64,000 nt of DNA from Christensenella sp. UBA4379 (GTDB lineage: Bacteria > Bacillota > Clostridia > Christensenellales > Aristaeellaceae). The translations under genes were made by a program, and so were the position numbers. This document shows positions 27,562-36,175 of the stretch, piece after piece. Below the pieces are notes generated by a model. That model saw only the letters and a list, made by a program, of their open reading frames with translations, did not search any database and was not told the origin of the DNA. The DNA lies in the NCBI GenBank assembly GCA_002391225.1, contig DGRV01000021.1:1-64000 (forward strand). The letters run 5' to 3'. How positions within the stretch are numbered: the stretch's first letter is position 1; every line of letters begins with the position of its first letter.

Positions 27562-29778
27562 TCATTCGTCGGTATCGGGAATCTGGTTCAGCTCTGCGTT
27601 CAGGGCTTTGATGTCCAGTGCTTCATCCGCGTCCCGGCTTAAAATGCTCTTTAAAGCCAGCCCCAGGGGAATGACGTTCTTTTCCGTCATGAACCTGACC
27701 AGGGCGGGGATGTAGCGCTCCAGGACGGCTTTTGTCTGCGGGTGGTCCAGCAGCTCCTGGGCGGTGTTCTGGATGGAGAAGAAGCCTTCCTTCCGCATGT
27801 CGTCGTCCGCCAGGAACCAGTTGCGGACGGGGCCGCCCGCCTCCTGGTCCGGCAGGCGGTAGCTTTCGTCCGGCGAAAGGACCCGGCGCCAGGAGGCGCT
27901 GTCTGTATATTCGCCCGCGACCGCTTCCACAAAGTTTTCGCCCATGGCCAGCGGCACGTCCTCAAACAGGACGGCGCCGTTTTTTGTTTGGGCTTCCCCG
28001 GAAAGCTTTCCGTTCACCCTGAGTCTCACCGACGGCTGGTTGGTGTAGCATTTTACTTGGATCTTCTCCTGAGCCCGGTTTTGAAAGCGGCTGGCACAGA
28101 GGTGCACAAAGGGTTCAACGGACCAGCGGGCCTTATAGTAATAAAAAGCGTCCTTCCTCGTCTTTCGGTCGTGGGAGACCAGTCCCTTGGCGTTGATGAA
28201 GCGCTGTCCGCCCTCGTTCCTTCTGCCGCTGGAAAAATCGAACATGTTCCACACGAAGCTGCCCCACAGCCAGGGCCGGGCTTCGATCTGAGGGTAAACC
28301 GTCTCATGCCAAAGGGCCTGGTATTCCTCCGAATAATCCTTGACCTTGGGCTCCTCCGCGTGCAGGGCCAGGTTCGCGTCTACCCCGTATTCGCTGATGC
28401 CCAGGGGAAGCTTGGGGCGCGCCAGGTGGAAACGATCCAGATAGGGGCCGAAATCGTTCATTTCCCCGTAGTACCAGCCGAAGTACACGTTATAGCCCAC
28501 CAGATCGGTGATCTCGTTGAGCCTGCTGGACGCCTTGAGGGGATAGAGGTTGGCCGCAGCGGAAAAGCGGGTCCCGTCCAGGGCTTTTACCAGCGCATGC
28601 AGCTGCCGGCAGTTTTCGTGCATGAAGGGCGCGTCCCGGAACATGGCGATCTCGTTCTGGATGCCGAAGCAGAAAACGGAGGGATGATGGATGTTCTGCA
28701 AAATCAGCTCCGTCAGCTGCTGGGCGGCGTTTTCCATGAGTTTTGGGCTTTCCGTCATTTTGAGCATCGGGATCTCGGCCCAGCACAGCAGGCCCATTTC
28801 GTCGCAGCAGTCATAGGCGGCCTGGGGATGCTGGTAATGGGACAGACGGACGGCGTTGGCCCCGATTTCCCGGATCAGGGAAAAATCCTCCCGGATGTCC
28901 TCCGGGGATACGGCCGCGAATTTGCCCGCCCGGTCCTGATGCCGGGCGACGCCGTGAAGCGGATACGGCCTCCCGTTCAGCGTGAGGCCCTCCCCGCTGA
29001 TGTCCACTCGGCGGAAGCCCGTGCGCACAGAAGTCTGATCCGCGACGCTTTGGCCCGCGTACAGCCGGGCGTCCAGGGTGTACAGATGGGCCTTCCTAAG
29101 GCCGTCCCACAGCTTCGGCGTATCGACGGTGAGGCGGACGTTTTCGTCCGGCCCTCCCTCCGCCGTGGCGGCCGTCCGTCCGTTTTCGTCCGTCAGCGTA
29201 TAGACGATCCGGCAGCCTTGATCTTCACACACGGTATGGGGCTCCGCCTCCAGGATGCCCTGGCCTGCTTCGTCCAGGTGGGTGCGGACAATCAGCCCGT
29301 CCGTGCCGTAATAACAGCAGTCAAAGCGGTTTTCTTCTTTGATCAGCAGGTCCGCGCCCCGGTACAGGCCGCCGAACACGGTAAAATCCCCGAAGGAGGG
29401 GGCGATCTCCTCGTTCAGGCTGTTTTCGGCGAATACCCGGACGGTCCACGTGGAATCATTCTGTACGGCCACGGGCACCGGCAGGCGGAAGCGGGAATAG
29501 CCGCCCCGGTGGCTCCCGGCGAAACAGCCGTTGACAAACACGCTCGCCTGCTGATCGGCCGCTTCAAAAGAAAGGAAGGCTTTTTTCCAGTTCGGGTCCC
29601 GGACGATGGTTTTTTCATAGACCGTAAGGCCCTGGTAGGGGTCGTCGTCGCTGTACCAGGTGTGGGGAAGGGAGACCTCCTCCCACCCGTCTTCTGGCAG
29701 GGCGTCGGGAAGACGGTCCAGCGTCCAGCCGGGAAGCTTTCTGAATTTCCAGGTCGGGTTTAGGGACAGTTTCTTCAT
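27562..29778 (-). CDS. GH2 glycosidase with C-terminal helical module
   Basis: 738 residues from MKKLSLNPTWKF (AGGAAAAAG upstream). GH2 sandwich, immunoglobulin-like and TIM-barrel domains are visible: VSLPHTWYSDD, FVNGCFAGSHRGGYSRF, GVARHQDRAGK, acid/base Glu in CFGIQNE and nucleophile Glu in LGISEYG, then LWGSFVWNMFDF. Likely beta-galactosidase or related exo-enzyme. Residues of about 667-738 form an extra module (TAQELLDHPQTKAVLE...) shared with the GH78 and esterase proteins of this locus. Cytoplasmic, co-transcribed with AraC 17 bp upstream. Confidence 0.9.
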   Translation of the reverse strand: MKKLSLNPTWKFRKLPGWTLDRLPDALPEDGWEEVSLPHTWYSDDDPYQGLTVYEKTIVRDPNWKKAFLSFEAADQQASVFVNGCFAGSHRGGYSRFRLPVPVAVQNDSTWTVRVFAENSLNEEIAPSFGDFTVFGGLYRGADLLIKEENRFDCCYYGTDGLIVRTHLDEAGQGILEAEPHTVCEDQGCRIVYTLTDENGRTAATAEGGPDENVRLTVDTPKLWDGLRKAHLYTLDARLYAGQSVADQTSVRTGFRRVDISGEGLTLNGRPYPLHGVARHQDRAGKFAAVSPEDIREDFSLIREIGANAVRLSHYQHPQAAYDCCDEMGLLCWAEIPMLKMTESPKLMENAAQQLTELILQNIHHPSVFCFGIQNEIAMFRDAPFMHENCRQLHALVKALDGTRFSAAANLYPLKASSRLNEITDLVGYNVYFGWYYGEMNDFGPYLDRFHLARPKLPLGISEYGVDANLALHAEEPKVKDYSEEYQALWHETVYPQIEARPWLWGSFVWNMFDFSSGRRNEGGQRFINAKGLVSHDRKTRKDAFYYYKARWSVEPFVHLCASRFQNRAQEKIQVKCYTNQPSVRLRVNGKLSGEAQTKNGAVLFEDVPLAMGENFVEAVAGEYTDSASWRRVLSPDESYRLPDQEAGGPVRNWFLADDDMRKEGFFSIQNTAQELLDHPQTKAVLERYIPALVRFMTEKNVIPLGLALKSILSRDADEALDIKALNAELNQIPDTDE

Positions 29779-29795
29779 CTCTTTTTCCTCCGGCT

Positions 29796-31028
29796 TCATG
29801 GATTGTGCGCAGGCCGCGTGCTGATGGACTTTCTGTATTCGTTGGGGGACAGGCCGTTGACCTTTTTGAAGATGCGGGCAAAGTAGTTGGCGTCGGCAAA
29901 GCCGCACTTTTCGGCGACGGCCTGCATGGAAAGGCCGGTCTTTCGGAGGGATTCCTCCGCCCTTTTGACGCGGACCTGGTTGATATAATCCGTCAGCGTC
30001 ACGCCTACCTCCCTGTGAAAGCGGGAGGAAAGATAGTTTTTATTGACCGCGAACCGCGTAGCCAGGCTTTCCAGGTTCAGCGGCTCCATATAATGGAAAT
30101 CAATGTAGTTCAGGCAGCTGCGCACGGGGCCTGAATACCTTTCCAGCGAGTGCTTCTGCACCAGCAGACAGTAGTGGCGGATCATGATGGGGATCAGGGC
30201 CGTCAGCTGCTCCATCGTATCCGCCTTTTCAATTTCAATGATAAACTTTCCGCTGATGGCGTCGATAAACAGTGGATGGACGGCGGCCTGCTCGATGGCC
30301 TTGCGGTAGGCGGTGTTGACGGAGACGAGCATGTATTTGGCGTCCTGCAATGGGTCGTCGATCCGCCGGTCCAGCTGAAAACCCATGAACAGGTTCTGCT
30401 GGTAAATGGCTTCGGAAAAATCCCCCCGGCGGATGGCTTCCAGCATGGCGTTTTCGACGGCATAGCGCGCCTCTACGGAGGTGTAGGGAATGGAGGACAG
30501 GGAAAGGGACGGCTTTTGTTTCACCGCTTCCGGGTGGTCGAAGGTGATTGCCTTGATGTCCAGGTCCGGGTTGGCCAGATAGCGGGACAAAAGGCTTGAA
30601 AACATGTGCTGCCAGCCCAGATAATCCTGAATCACCGGGATGCGCTTAAAATACCAGCGGACCGCCTCGATGGAATCTTCGGGAAGGGAGTGCCGGCGGA
30701 TCAGGCGCTCATAATCTTCCTCCCCGTAGGCGCGGTAGGTAAAGGGCCCGCAGAAGGCATAGACGCCCTCCTCTTCGCCGCGCCGCCTGAAGACCAGGTA
30801 ATGAAGCCCGAAATCATCCTTGTAATCGACGGCGCCGTCCTCGGGCACCAGATCCATCATGGAGACGGCGAAGCGGACGTAATCAAAATCCTCATACAGC
30901 CGGTCCCGAAAAAGAAAATCCAGCTCCGAAGCCTCCGGCCGCGAGCACTGCCGGGGCAAAGGCAGAAACTGCACCCGGTAAGCGCCCAGTATATCCCGGA
31001 AAATATCCCGTAAATCCATCATGACCAT
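29796..31028 (-). CDS. AraC-family transcriptional regulator
   Basis: 410 residues; GAGGAAATCCT places the start at 31028. The long N-terminal region (1-300) is an unrecognised sensor segment. The last 100 residues are a two-helix-turn-helix AraC DNA-binding domain: LNLESLATRFAVNKNYLSSR and MQAVAEKCGFADANYFARIF followed by LSPNEYRKS. First gene of the minus-strand GH2 / nucleoside-hydrolase-like / GH3 run and divergent from the sugar ABC transporter, so it probably controls both directions in response to an imported sugar. Confidence 0.9.
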   Translation of the reverse strand: MVMMDLRDIFRDILGAYRVQFLPLPRQCSRPEASELDFLFRDRLYEDFDYVRFAVSMMDLVPEDGAVDYKDDFGLHYLVFRRRGEEEGVYAFCGPFTYRAYGEEDYERLIRRHSLPEDSIEAVRWYFKRIPVIQDYLGWQHMFSSLLSRYLANPDLDIKAITFDHPEAVKQKPSLSLSSIPYTSVEARYAVENAMLEAIRRGDFSEAIYQQNLFMGFQLDRRIDDPLQDAKYMLVSVNTAYRKAIEQAAVHPLFIDAISGKFIIEIEKADTMEQLTALIPIMIRHYCLLVQKHSLERYSGPVRSCLNYIDFHYMEPLNLESLATRFAVNKNYLSSRFHREVGVTLTDYINQVRVKRAEESLRKTGLSMQAVAEKCGFADANYFARIFKKVNGLSPNEYRKSISTRPAHNP

Positions 31029-31255
31029 AGGATTTCCTCACTCCATACACTCTTCCAGATGAACGTAATCCTAAAATAACACAATATTCTTTATAAATCA
31101 ATACGATGTGAATATTGTGCTATTATCGGTGAATTCCGTATGTGTTATCGGGGAATAAACTGTGATATATTGTACATGGCAAAAAGATCAGCGTCTCCAC
31201 GTTTCGTCAATGAACAACAATCCGGCGACTGAAAAAAAGAAACGAGTTGGTGCAG
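31029..31255. promoter_or_regulatory. Divergent control region of the AraC and ABC-transporter units
   Basis: AT-rich 227-bp intergenic region. It contains a 10-bp perfect inverted repeat, CACAATATTC (31080-31089) and GAATATTGTG (31110-31119), 20 bp apart, i.e. three helical turns centre to centre. Immediately after it is an extended -10-like TGCTATTAT (TATTAT 31121-31126) for the transporter direction. It is a good candidate operator for the adjacent AraC protein. Confidence 0.6.
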
Positions 31256-32760
31256 ATGGAAAAGGAAATCATTTTTGAAGCAAAGCACATGCGCAAGGAA
31301 TTCGGCCCGACGGTTGCTTTGAAGGACGTGGATTTTACCCTCCGCAGGGGAGAAATCCGCGGTCTGGTGGGCGAAAACGGCTCGGGCAAATCCACCATCA
31401 TGTCCATTGCTTCGGGTATGCAACCCGCTACCAAGGGCGAAATGTTTTACAAGGGCCAGCCCTGGAAGCCCAGCAACATGGTCGAGGCCCAGGACGCGGG
31501 CATTTCCATGATCCTGCAGGAGGCCAACACCATTCCCGGGGTCACGGTGGCGCAGAATATTTTTTCCGGCCACGAAGCGGAATTCTCCAAATTCGGCGTG
31601 ATCAACATGCTGAAGATGAAGAAGGAAGCCCAGAAGGTGCTGGAAAGCTTCGGCATCGGCCACATCAAGGCCGGCGACCCGATTGACCAGTATACCTTTG
31701 AAGACAGGAAGCTCGTCGAGCTGGTGCGCTGCGTCACCGACAAGACCGAGATCCTGGTGGTGGACGAAACCACCACGGCCCTGTCGCTGGAAGGCCGCGA
31801 GATCCTGTATAAGCTGATCCACAAGATGGCGGACCAGGGTAAGGGCATCGTCTTTGTTTCCCACGATATGGACGAGATTCTGGAGCAGTGCACGGACCTG
31901 ACGGTGCTGCGGGACGGCGACATTATCGGCCATCTGAACCGGCAGGAAATGGACGCGCCCGACGCTGTCAAAACCATCCGCTATATGATGGTGGGCCGCG
32001 AGATCGGCGACAAGTATTACCGCGAGGATTACGATACCAGCCACTTGGACGAAGTGGCGCTGGAGCTCAGGGACGTCTCCCTGGGGAAGATCCGTCACTT
32101 TAACCTCAAGCTCCACAAGGGAGAAATCATCGGCATGGGCGGCCTTTCCGGCTGCGGGATGCACGACATCGGCCGCATCGCCTACGGGCTGGAAAAGCTC
32201 GAGGGCGGCCAGGTGCTCAGGAACGGCAAGGAGATCAAGACCCCCTGCAGGCCATCAACAGCGGCATCGGCTATATCTCCAAGAACCGCGATTCCGAGGC
32301 CCTGATCCTGAACGGCCCCATCCAGGACAACATCGTCCTTCCCTCCATCCCGGCGCTGGAGCATCATACCTTCATCAGCCCCCGGGCGGAAAAGAAGCTC
32401 AGCGACGTCGAAATCGGCAATTACCGCATCAAATGCCACGGCGGCAAGCAGTACGTGAACACCCTGTCCGGCGGCAATAAGCAGAAGGTTTCCTTCGGCA
32501 AGTGGACGGCCAAGGGCAGCGAGGTCATCATCATGGACTGCCCCACCCGCGGCGTGGACATCGGCGTCAAGCAGGCCATGTACACCCTGATTGAGGACAT
32601 GAAGAAGGAAGGCCGCGCCATCCTGATGATCTCCGAGGAGCTCAGCGAGCTCATCGGCATGGCGGACCGGCTGATCATCATGAAGGACTTTGAAGTGACC
32701 CACCAGGTGGAGCGCCATCCCGACCTCAAGCAGACCGACCTGATTGAGTACATGATTTAA
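31256..32760 (+). CDS. CUT2-type sugar ABC transporter ATPase, frameshifted
   Basis: Two-domain RbsA/MglA-type ATPase. N-half: Walker A GENGSGKST, Walker B ILVVDETTTAL, a degenerate signature. C-half: GLSGCGMHDIG, signature TLSGGNKQKVSFGKW and VIIMDCPTRGVDIG. The frame breaks at a C5 run (32241-32245) after GKEIKTP; adding one C restores a continuous protein of about 501 residues through YISKNRDSEAL to the TAA at 32760. As written the product lacks its second nucleotide domain. The rest of the operon is intact, so an unresolved homopolymer error is a good explanation. Confidence 0.85.
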
Positions 32761-32770
32761 GGAGGGCCCT

Positions 32771-33766
32771 ATGACTGCGATTGCACAAGAAAAAGAAAAG
32801 CAAAGCCTGCAGCAGTGGCTGAAAAAGCACGGCTCCTCCGTGGCCTCCGTCGGCGGTCTGCTGTTCTGCGTGATCTTCTTCACCATCACCACCGGGCTCA
32901 AGGGCGAAAGCATCTGGAGCGCCAGCAAGCTGTCCACCCTGATCGGCGACGTCATCGTGACCGCCCTGATGGCCGTGGGCGCGGTGTTCATCTACTCCCT
33001 GGGCAACATGGACGTGAGCATCGGCAAGCAGGTGGGCCTGTACAGTACCCTGCTGGTCATCATCGGAAACGCCACCGGCTCCCTGCTGGTCGCGATCCTG
33101 GTCTGCCTGGTGATCGCTGTGGTTATCGGCATCGTCAACGGCTCGGCCGGAGAGCTGTTGCACATGTACTCGGTCATCTCGTCCGTCGTTTTCATGATGG
33201 TGCTTTCCGGCATCAGCACCATTATCTATTCCAACCTGGGCACCCGCAACATATCGATGAACCCCGGCATCGACCTGACGCTGTTTCGGCAGCCCTGGTT
33301 CATGGTGCTGGTGCTGGTCATCGAGACCGCGGTGATCGGCTATTTCTTCTACTTTACCAAGTTCGGCAAGTACGCCCGGGCCATCGGTGCTAACCAGACC
33401 GCCACCTCCCAGAGCGGGGTCAACATCATCCTGTACCGGGTCATTCCCTACATTTTCCTGGCGTTCTGTCTGGTGACGGCGTCCCTGTTCCAGATGGGCT
33501 ATACGGGCGCCGCCAGCGACGCCACCGGCACCGGCTTTGAAATGAACGTGATGGTCTCCCTGATCCTGGGCGGCATGCCGCTAAAGGGCGGCATGAAGTC
33601 CCGCCTGTCCTGCGCCATCATCGGTTCTCTTACCTACTCCCTGCTGGCGGTGGGCCTGCCCATCATCGGCGTACCCACCCGGCTGACCTTCCTGATCAAG
33701 GCCGCCATCTTCCTGATCGTGGTGCTGATCACCTGCCGGCAGAAGAACGGCGTGCTGCCTCGGTAA
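32771..33766 (+). CDS. CUT2-type sugar ABC transporter permease
   Basis: 331 residues, about nine hydrophobic segments, RbsC-like (GNMDVSIGKQVGLYS, GSAGELLHMYSVISSVVF, SLILGGMPLKGGMKS). AAGGAGG ribosome binding site; starts 10 bp after the ATPase stop. One of two permeases; forms the channel with the permease at 35091, probably as a heterodimer. Confidence 0.9.
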   Translation: MTAIAQEKEKQSLQQWLKKHGSSVASVGGLLFCVIFFTITTGLKGESIWSASKLSTLIGDVIVTALMAVGAVFIYSLGNMDVSIGKQVGLYSTLLVIIGNATGSLLVAILVCLVIAVVIGIVNGSAGELLHMYSVISSVVFMMVLSGISTIIYSNLGTRNISMNPGIDLTLFRQPWFMVLVLVIETAVIGYFFYFTKFGKYARAIGANQTATSQSGVNIILYRVIPYIFLAFCLVTASLFQMGYTGAASDATGTGFEMNVMVSLILGGMPLKGGMKSRLSCAIIGSLTYSLLAVGLPIIGVPTRLTFLIKAAIFLIVVLITCRQKNGVLPR

Positions 33767-33829
33767 CATATCCCTGGTATTGTACAGGCCATTGCCTGTC
33801 CATATAACAACCTAAAGGAGGAAATTTCC

Positions 33830-35014
33830 GTGAAGAAACTGATTGCTGTCGTTTTGTCTCTGGTCATGCTCCTGAGCATCGCCGTGCTGCCCGCATCCGC
33901 CGAAGGCAAGGGCAAGATCCTGTACCTGTCCAACCTGAACAGCGGCGCGCAGTACGAGTTCTATGTCGCCTACCTGAACATGATGGCCAAGGAACTGGGC
34001 TACACCGTTGAAATCGTCTACGGCGATACCTTCAACGACCCCGCCGGCAACTTAAAGAACGTCAAGAACGCCTACACCTCCGACGTGGTGGGCCTGATCT
34101 CCTGCATGGACGGCGGCCTGATCAACATCATGGAAGAATATCCGGACCTGTGGGTCGTCGGCTTCTTCTCTGACTTTGACGCCGTCTACACCAAGGACGA
34201 AAGCGGCGCTTACACCGGCACCAGCGCGGCCGTGCTGGACAAGGATCACTACCTGGGCCTGATGGGCGATAACTACATCAGCGGCATCACCCTGGGTGAA
34301 GCCTATGCCCAGGAAGTCATCGACCGCGGCTTCAAGCGCGTGGCCACCTGCATCTTCCCCGCCTACGCGTACCCGAAGCACACCGTGGCGGACGCCGGCT
34401 TCCGCGCCTACATCGCCAAGTACAACGAGACCGCCGCGGAACCCATCGAAGTGGTCGGCGACGCGACCGTGCTGAACTTCTCCCCCCTGGAAACCAACTA
34501 CTTCTTTGAAGACGGCCACGACAATCTGGACTGCATCGTGGGCTTCTGCGCCGGCACCACCTTCGTTTATCCCACCGTGGTCGAAGCCAAGGCCATGGGC
34601 ATCTGCCGCGAAGACATGCAGATCATCACCGGCGGCTTTGACAACGACCCCGACCTGATGGCCGACTGCGGCGACGACAAGAACATCATCCGTCTGACCA
34701 CCGCTGCCTTTGAAAGCATCATCTGGCCCATGGCCCTGATCGACGCCGCCATCTCCGGCCACATGTACAAGGACTACCCCGGCAACAAGTCCCAGCTGGA
34801 TTCCGGCATCATGGTGATCAACAGCACCGAAAAGTTTGAGGCCGTTATCAACAATTCTCCCATGGGCGCCACCAACGACGCCGACCGTCTGGGCAAGGCC
34901 CAGGCCAGCTGGGAGGATATGAAGAACTACTTCACCAGCGTGAACCCCGACGCCAGCTACCAAGCCCTGACCGAATACTGCCAGAGCTTTGCGGTGGAAG
35001 GCTACATGAAGTAA
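33830..35014 (+). CDS. Sugar-binding protein of the ABC transporter
   Basis: 394 residues, GTG start after AAAGGAGGAAAT. Sec signal peptide ending LPASAEG; no lipobox Cys, unusual for a Gram-positive binding protein, so anchoring would need another means. It has the periplasmic-binding-protein type 1 fold of CUT2 systems (ILYLSNLNSGAQYEFYVAYL, ITGGFDNDPDLM). It captures the sugar or oligosaccharide outside the membrane. Confidence 0.87.
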   Translation: MKKLIAVVLSLVMLLSIAVLPASAEGKGKILYLSNLNSGAQYEFYVAYLNMMAKELGYTVEIVYGDTFNDPAGNLKNVKNAYTSDVVGLISCMDGGLINIMEEYPDLWVVGFFSDFDAVYTKDESGAYTGTSAAVLDKDHYLGLMGDNYISGITLGEAYAQEVIDRGFKRVATCIFPAYAYPKHTVADAGFRAYIAKYNETAAEPIEVVGDATVLNFSPLETNYFFEDGHDNLDCIVGFCAGTTFVYPTVVEAKAMGICREDMQIITGGFDNDPDLMADCGDDKNIIRLTTAAFESIIWPMALIDAAISGHMYKDYPGNKSQLDSGIMVINSTEKFEAVINNSPMGATNDADRLGKAQASWEDMKNYFTSVNPDASYQALTEYCQSFAVEGYMK

Positions 35015-35031
35015 TCCCTCGCGTTTCCGCC

Positions 35032-35057
35032 CTCCCGGGAGACCCGTCTCCCGGGAG
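35032..35057 (+). promoter_or_regulatory. Intra-operon mRNA hairpin
   Basis: A perfect 12-bp stem, CTCCCGGGAGAC with GTCTCCCGGGAG and a CC loop, with no T-run. Located just after the binding-protein stop; such hairpins protect the 3' end and raise expression of the binding protein over the membrane subunits. Confidence 0.7.
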
Positions 35058-35090
35058 AGGCACCCCACTTGCTTTACGGAGGCAGATCCC

Positions 35091-36098
35091 ATGAAAAAAG
35101 CATTGAGCATTCTCAAGCGCGTCGCGGGGACGCTGATGCTGCCCGTGATCATGTTTGTGATCATGAAAATCCTGTGCAATGCCAATGGCAAGAAATTCCT
35201 GGAAAACATGGCCATGTGGAAGGTGCTGATTCCCCAGGTGGCCGTATCGGTGGCCTGCGCCATGGGCATCGGCCTCCAGTTCAAAAACGGACGCTTTGAC
35301 TTTTCCGGCGGCTCCATCATGCTGGTTTCGGCCATCGTGGCGGGCAGCATCGCCCGCGACTCTGGCACGGGCAGCCCGATGCTCTTCTGCGTCATCGCCG
35401 TGGGCATGTGCGTGCTGCTCAGCGTGGGCGTGGCCCTGGTCTATGTGTACGGCCGCCTGCCCATCATGATCGCCACCATCGGCATGGCCCTGCTGTACGA
35501 ATCTGTCACCCCGCTGATTTTCGGCGGCGGCGGCGTGAACCTGGTCTCGGTCAAGTTCATCAAGCAGCTCTCCGCCTATCCCACGGTGCTGATTCCCTTT
35601 GCCTGTGCGGTAGCGGTATACGCCGTCTACAATTACGTCGCCACCACCGGCAAGCAGAGCGTGCTGCTGGCCAAAAACCAGCAGGCGGCCGTCAACATCG
35701 GCGTGAATGAAAACAAGAACGTCATCTTAAGCTATGTCTACAGCGGCCTGATCTTCGGCTTTGCCACCATCATCTGGGCCTCCCTGGGCAAGCGGGACGC
35801 CAGCTTCTCTTCCTTAAGCACGGTGGGCGAGCTGTTCTCCAACATCCTGCCCGTGTTTGTGGGCCTGTACATCGGCGCCTTCTGCGGGGACACCATCGGC
35901 ATCATCATGGGCTCCCTGGCCATCTGCATGATGAAAACCGGACTTACGACCCTGTTTAAGGCCGAGCTGGGCGGCGCCATTTCCACCGCCATGATGGGCC
36001 TGTTCGTCTTCATCGTGAACCTGGTGGCTGGCCAGAGCGGCAACCTCAAAAAGCTGGCGGGCAAGCTCTTTGCCCGGCACGAGCCGGTCAAGGCATAA
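35091..36098 (+). CDS. Second CUT2-type sugar ABC transporter permease
   Basis: 335 residues with eight to nine hydrophobic segments; GGAGGCAGAT ribosome binding site. RbsC-like features are GRFDFSGGSIMLVSAIVAG, GRLPIMIATIGMALLYES and LPVFVGLYIGAFCG. Partner of the permease at 32771. The gene order ATPase, permease, binding protein, permease is less usual for CUT2 systems. Confidence 0.9.
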   Translation: MKKALSILKRVAGTLMLPVIMFVIMKILCNANGKKFLENMAMWKVLIPQVAVSVACAMGIGLQFKNGRFDFSGGSIMLVSAIVAGSIARDSGTGSPMLFCVIAVGMCVLLSVGVALVYVYGRLPIMIATIGMALLYESVTPLIFGGGGVNLVSVKFIKQLSAYPTVLIPFACAVAVYAVYNYVATTGKQSVLLAKNQQAAVNIGVNENKNVILSYVYSGLIFGFATIIWASLGKRDASFSSLSTVGELFSNILPVFVGLYIGAFCGDTIGIIMGSLAICMMKTGLTTLFKAELGGAISTAMMGLFVFIVNLVAGQSGNLKKLAGKLFARHEPVKA

Positions 36099-36120
36099 AC
36101 TCTCTTCATTTTTCCACCTG

Positions 36121-36160
36121 ATGGCGGGCGATGGCGTGAACGCCGCGTCCGCCATTTTTT
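36121..36160 (+). terminator. Terminator between transporter and enzyme genes
   Basis: Outer stem ATGGCGG (36121-36127) with CCGCCAT (36149-36155), inner GGCGT/ACGCC, then six T residues. It lies 15 bp before the GH78 start, so it may act as a partial read-through terminator. Confidence 0.7.
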
Positions 36161-36175
36161 GAAAGGAAGCGCGTC

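Noticed and set aside
27742..29763. Plus-strand open frame of 673 codons opposite the GH2 gene
   Set aside because: Antisense shadow; the minus strand shows clear GH2 catalytic motifs and a ribosome binding site.
31062..31076. Fifteen-base identity AACGTAATCCTAAAA with 49559-49573
   Set aside because: A shared 15-mer is expected by chance once or twice in a 64-kb window; no surrounding similarity.
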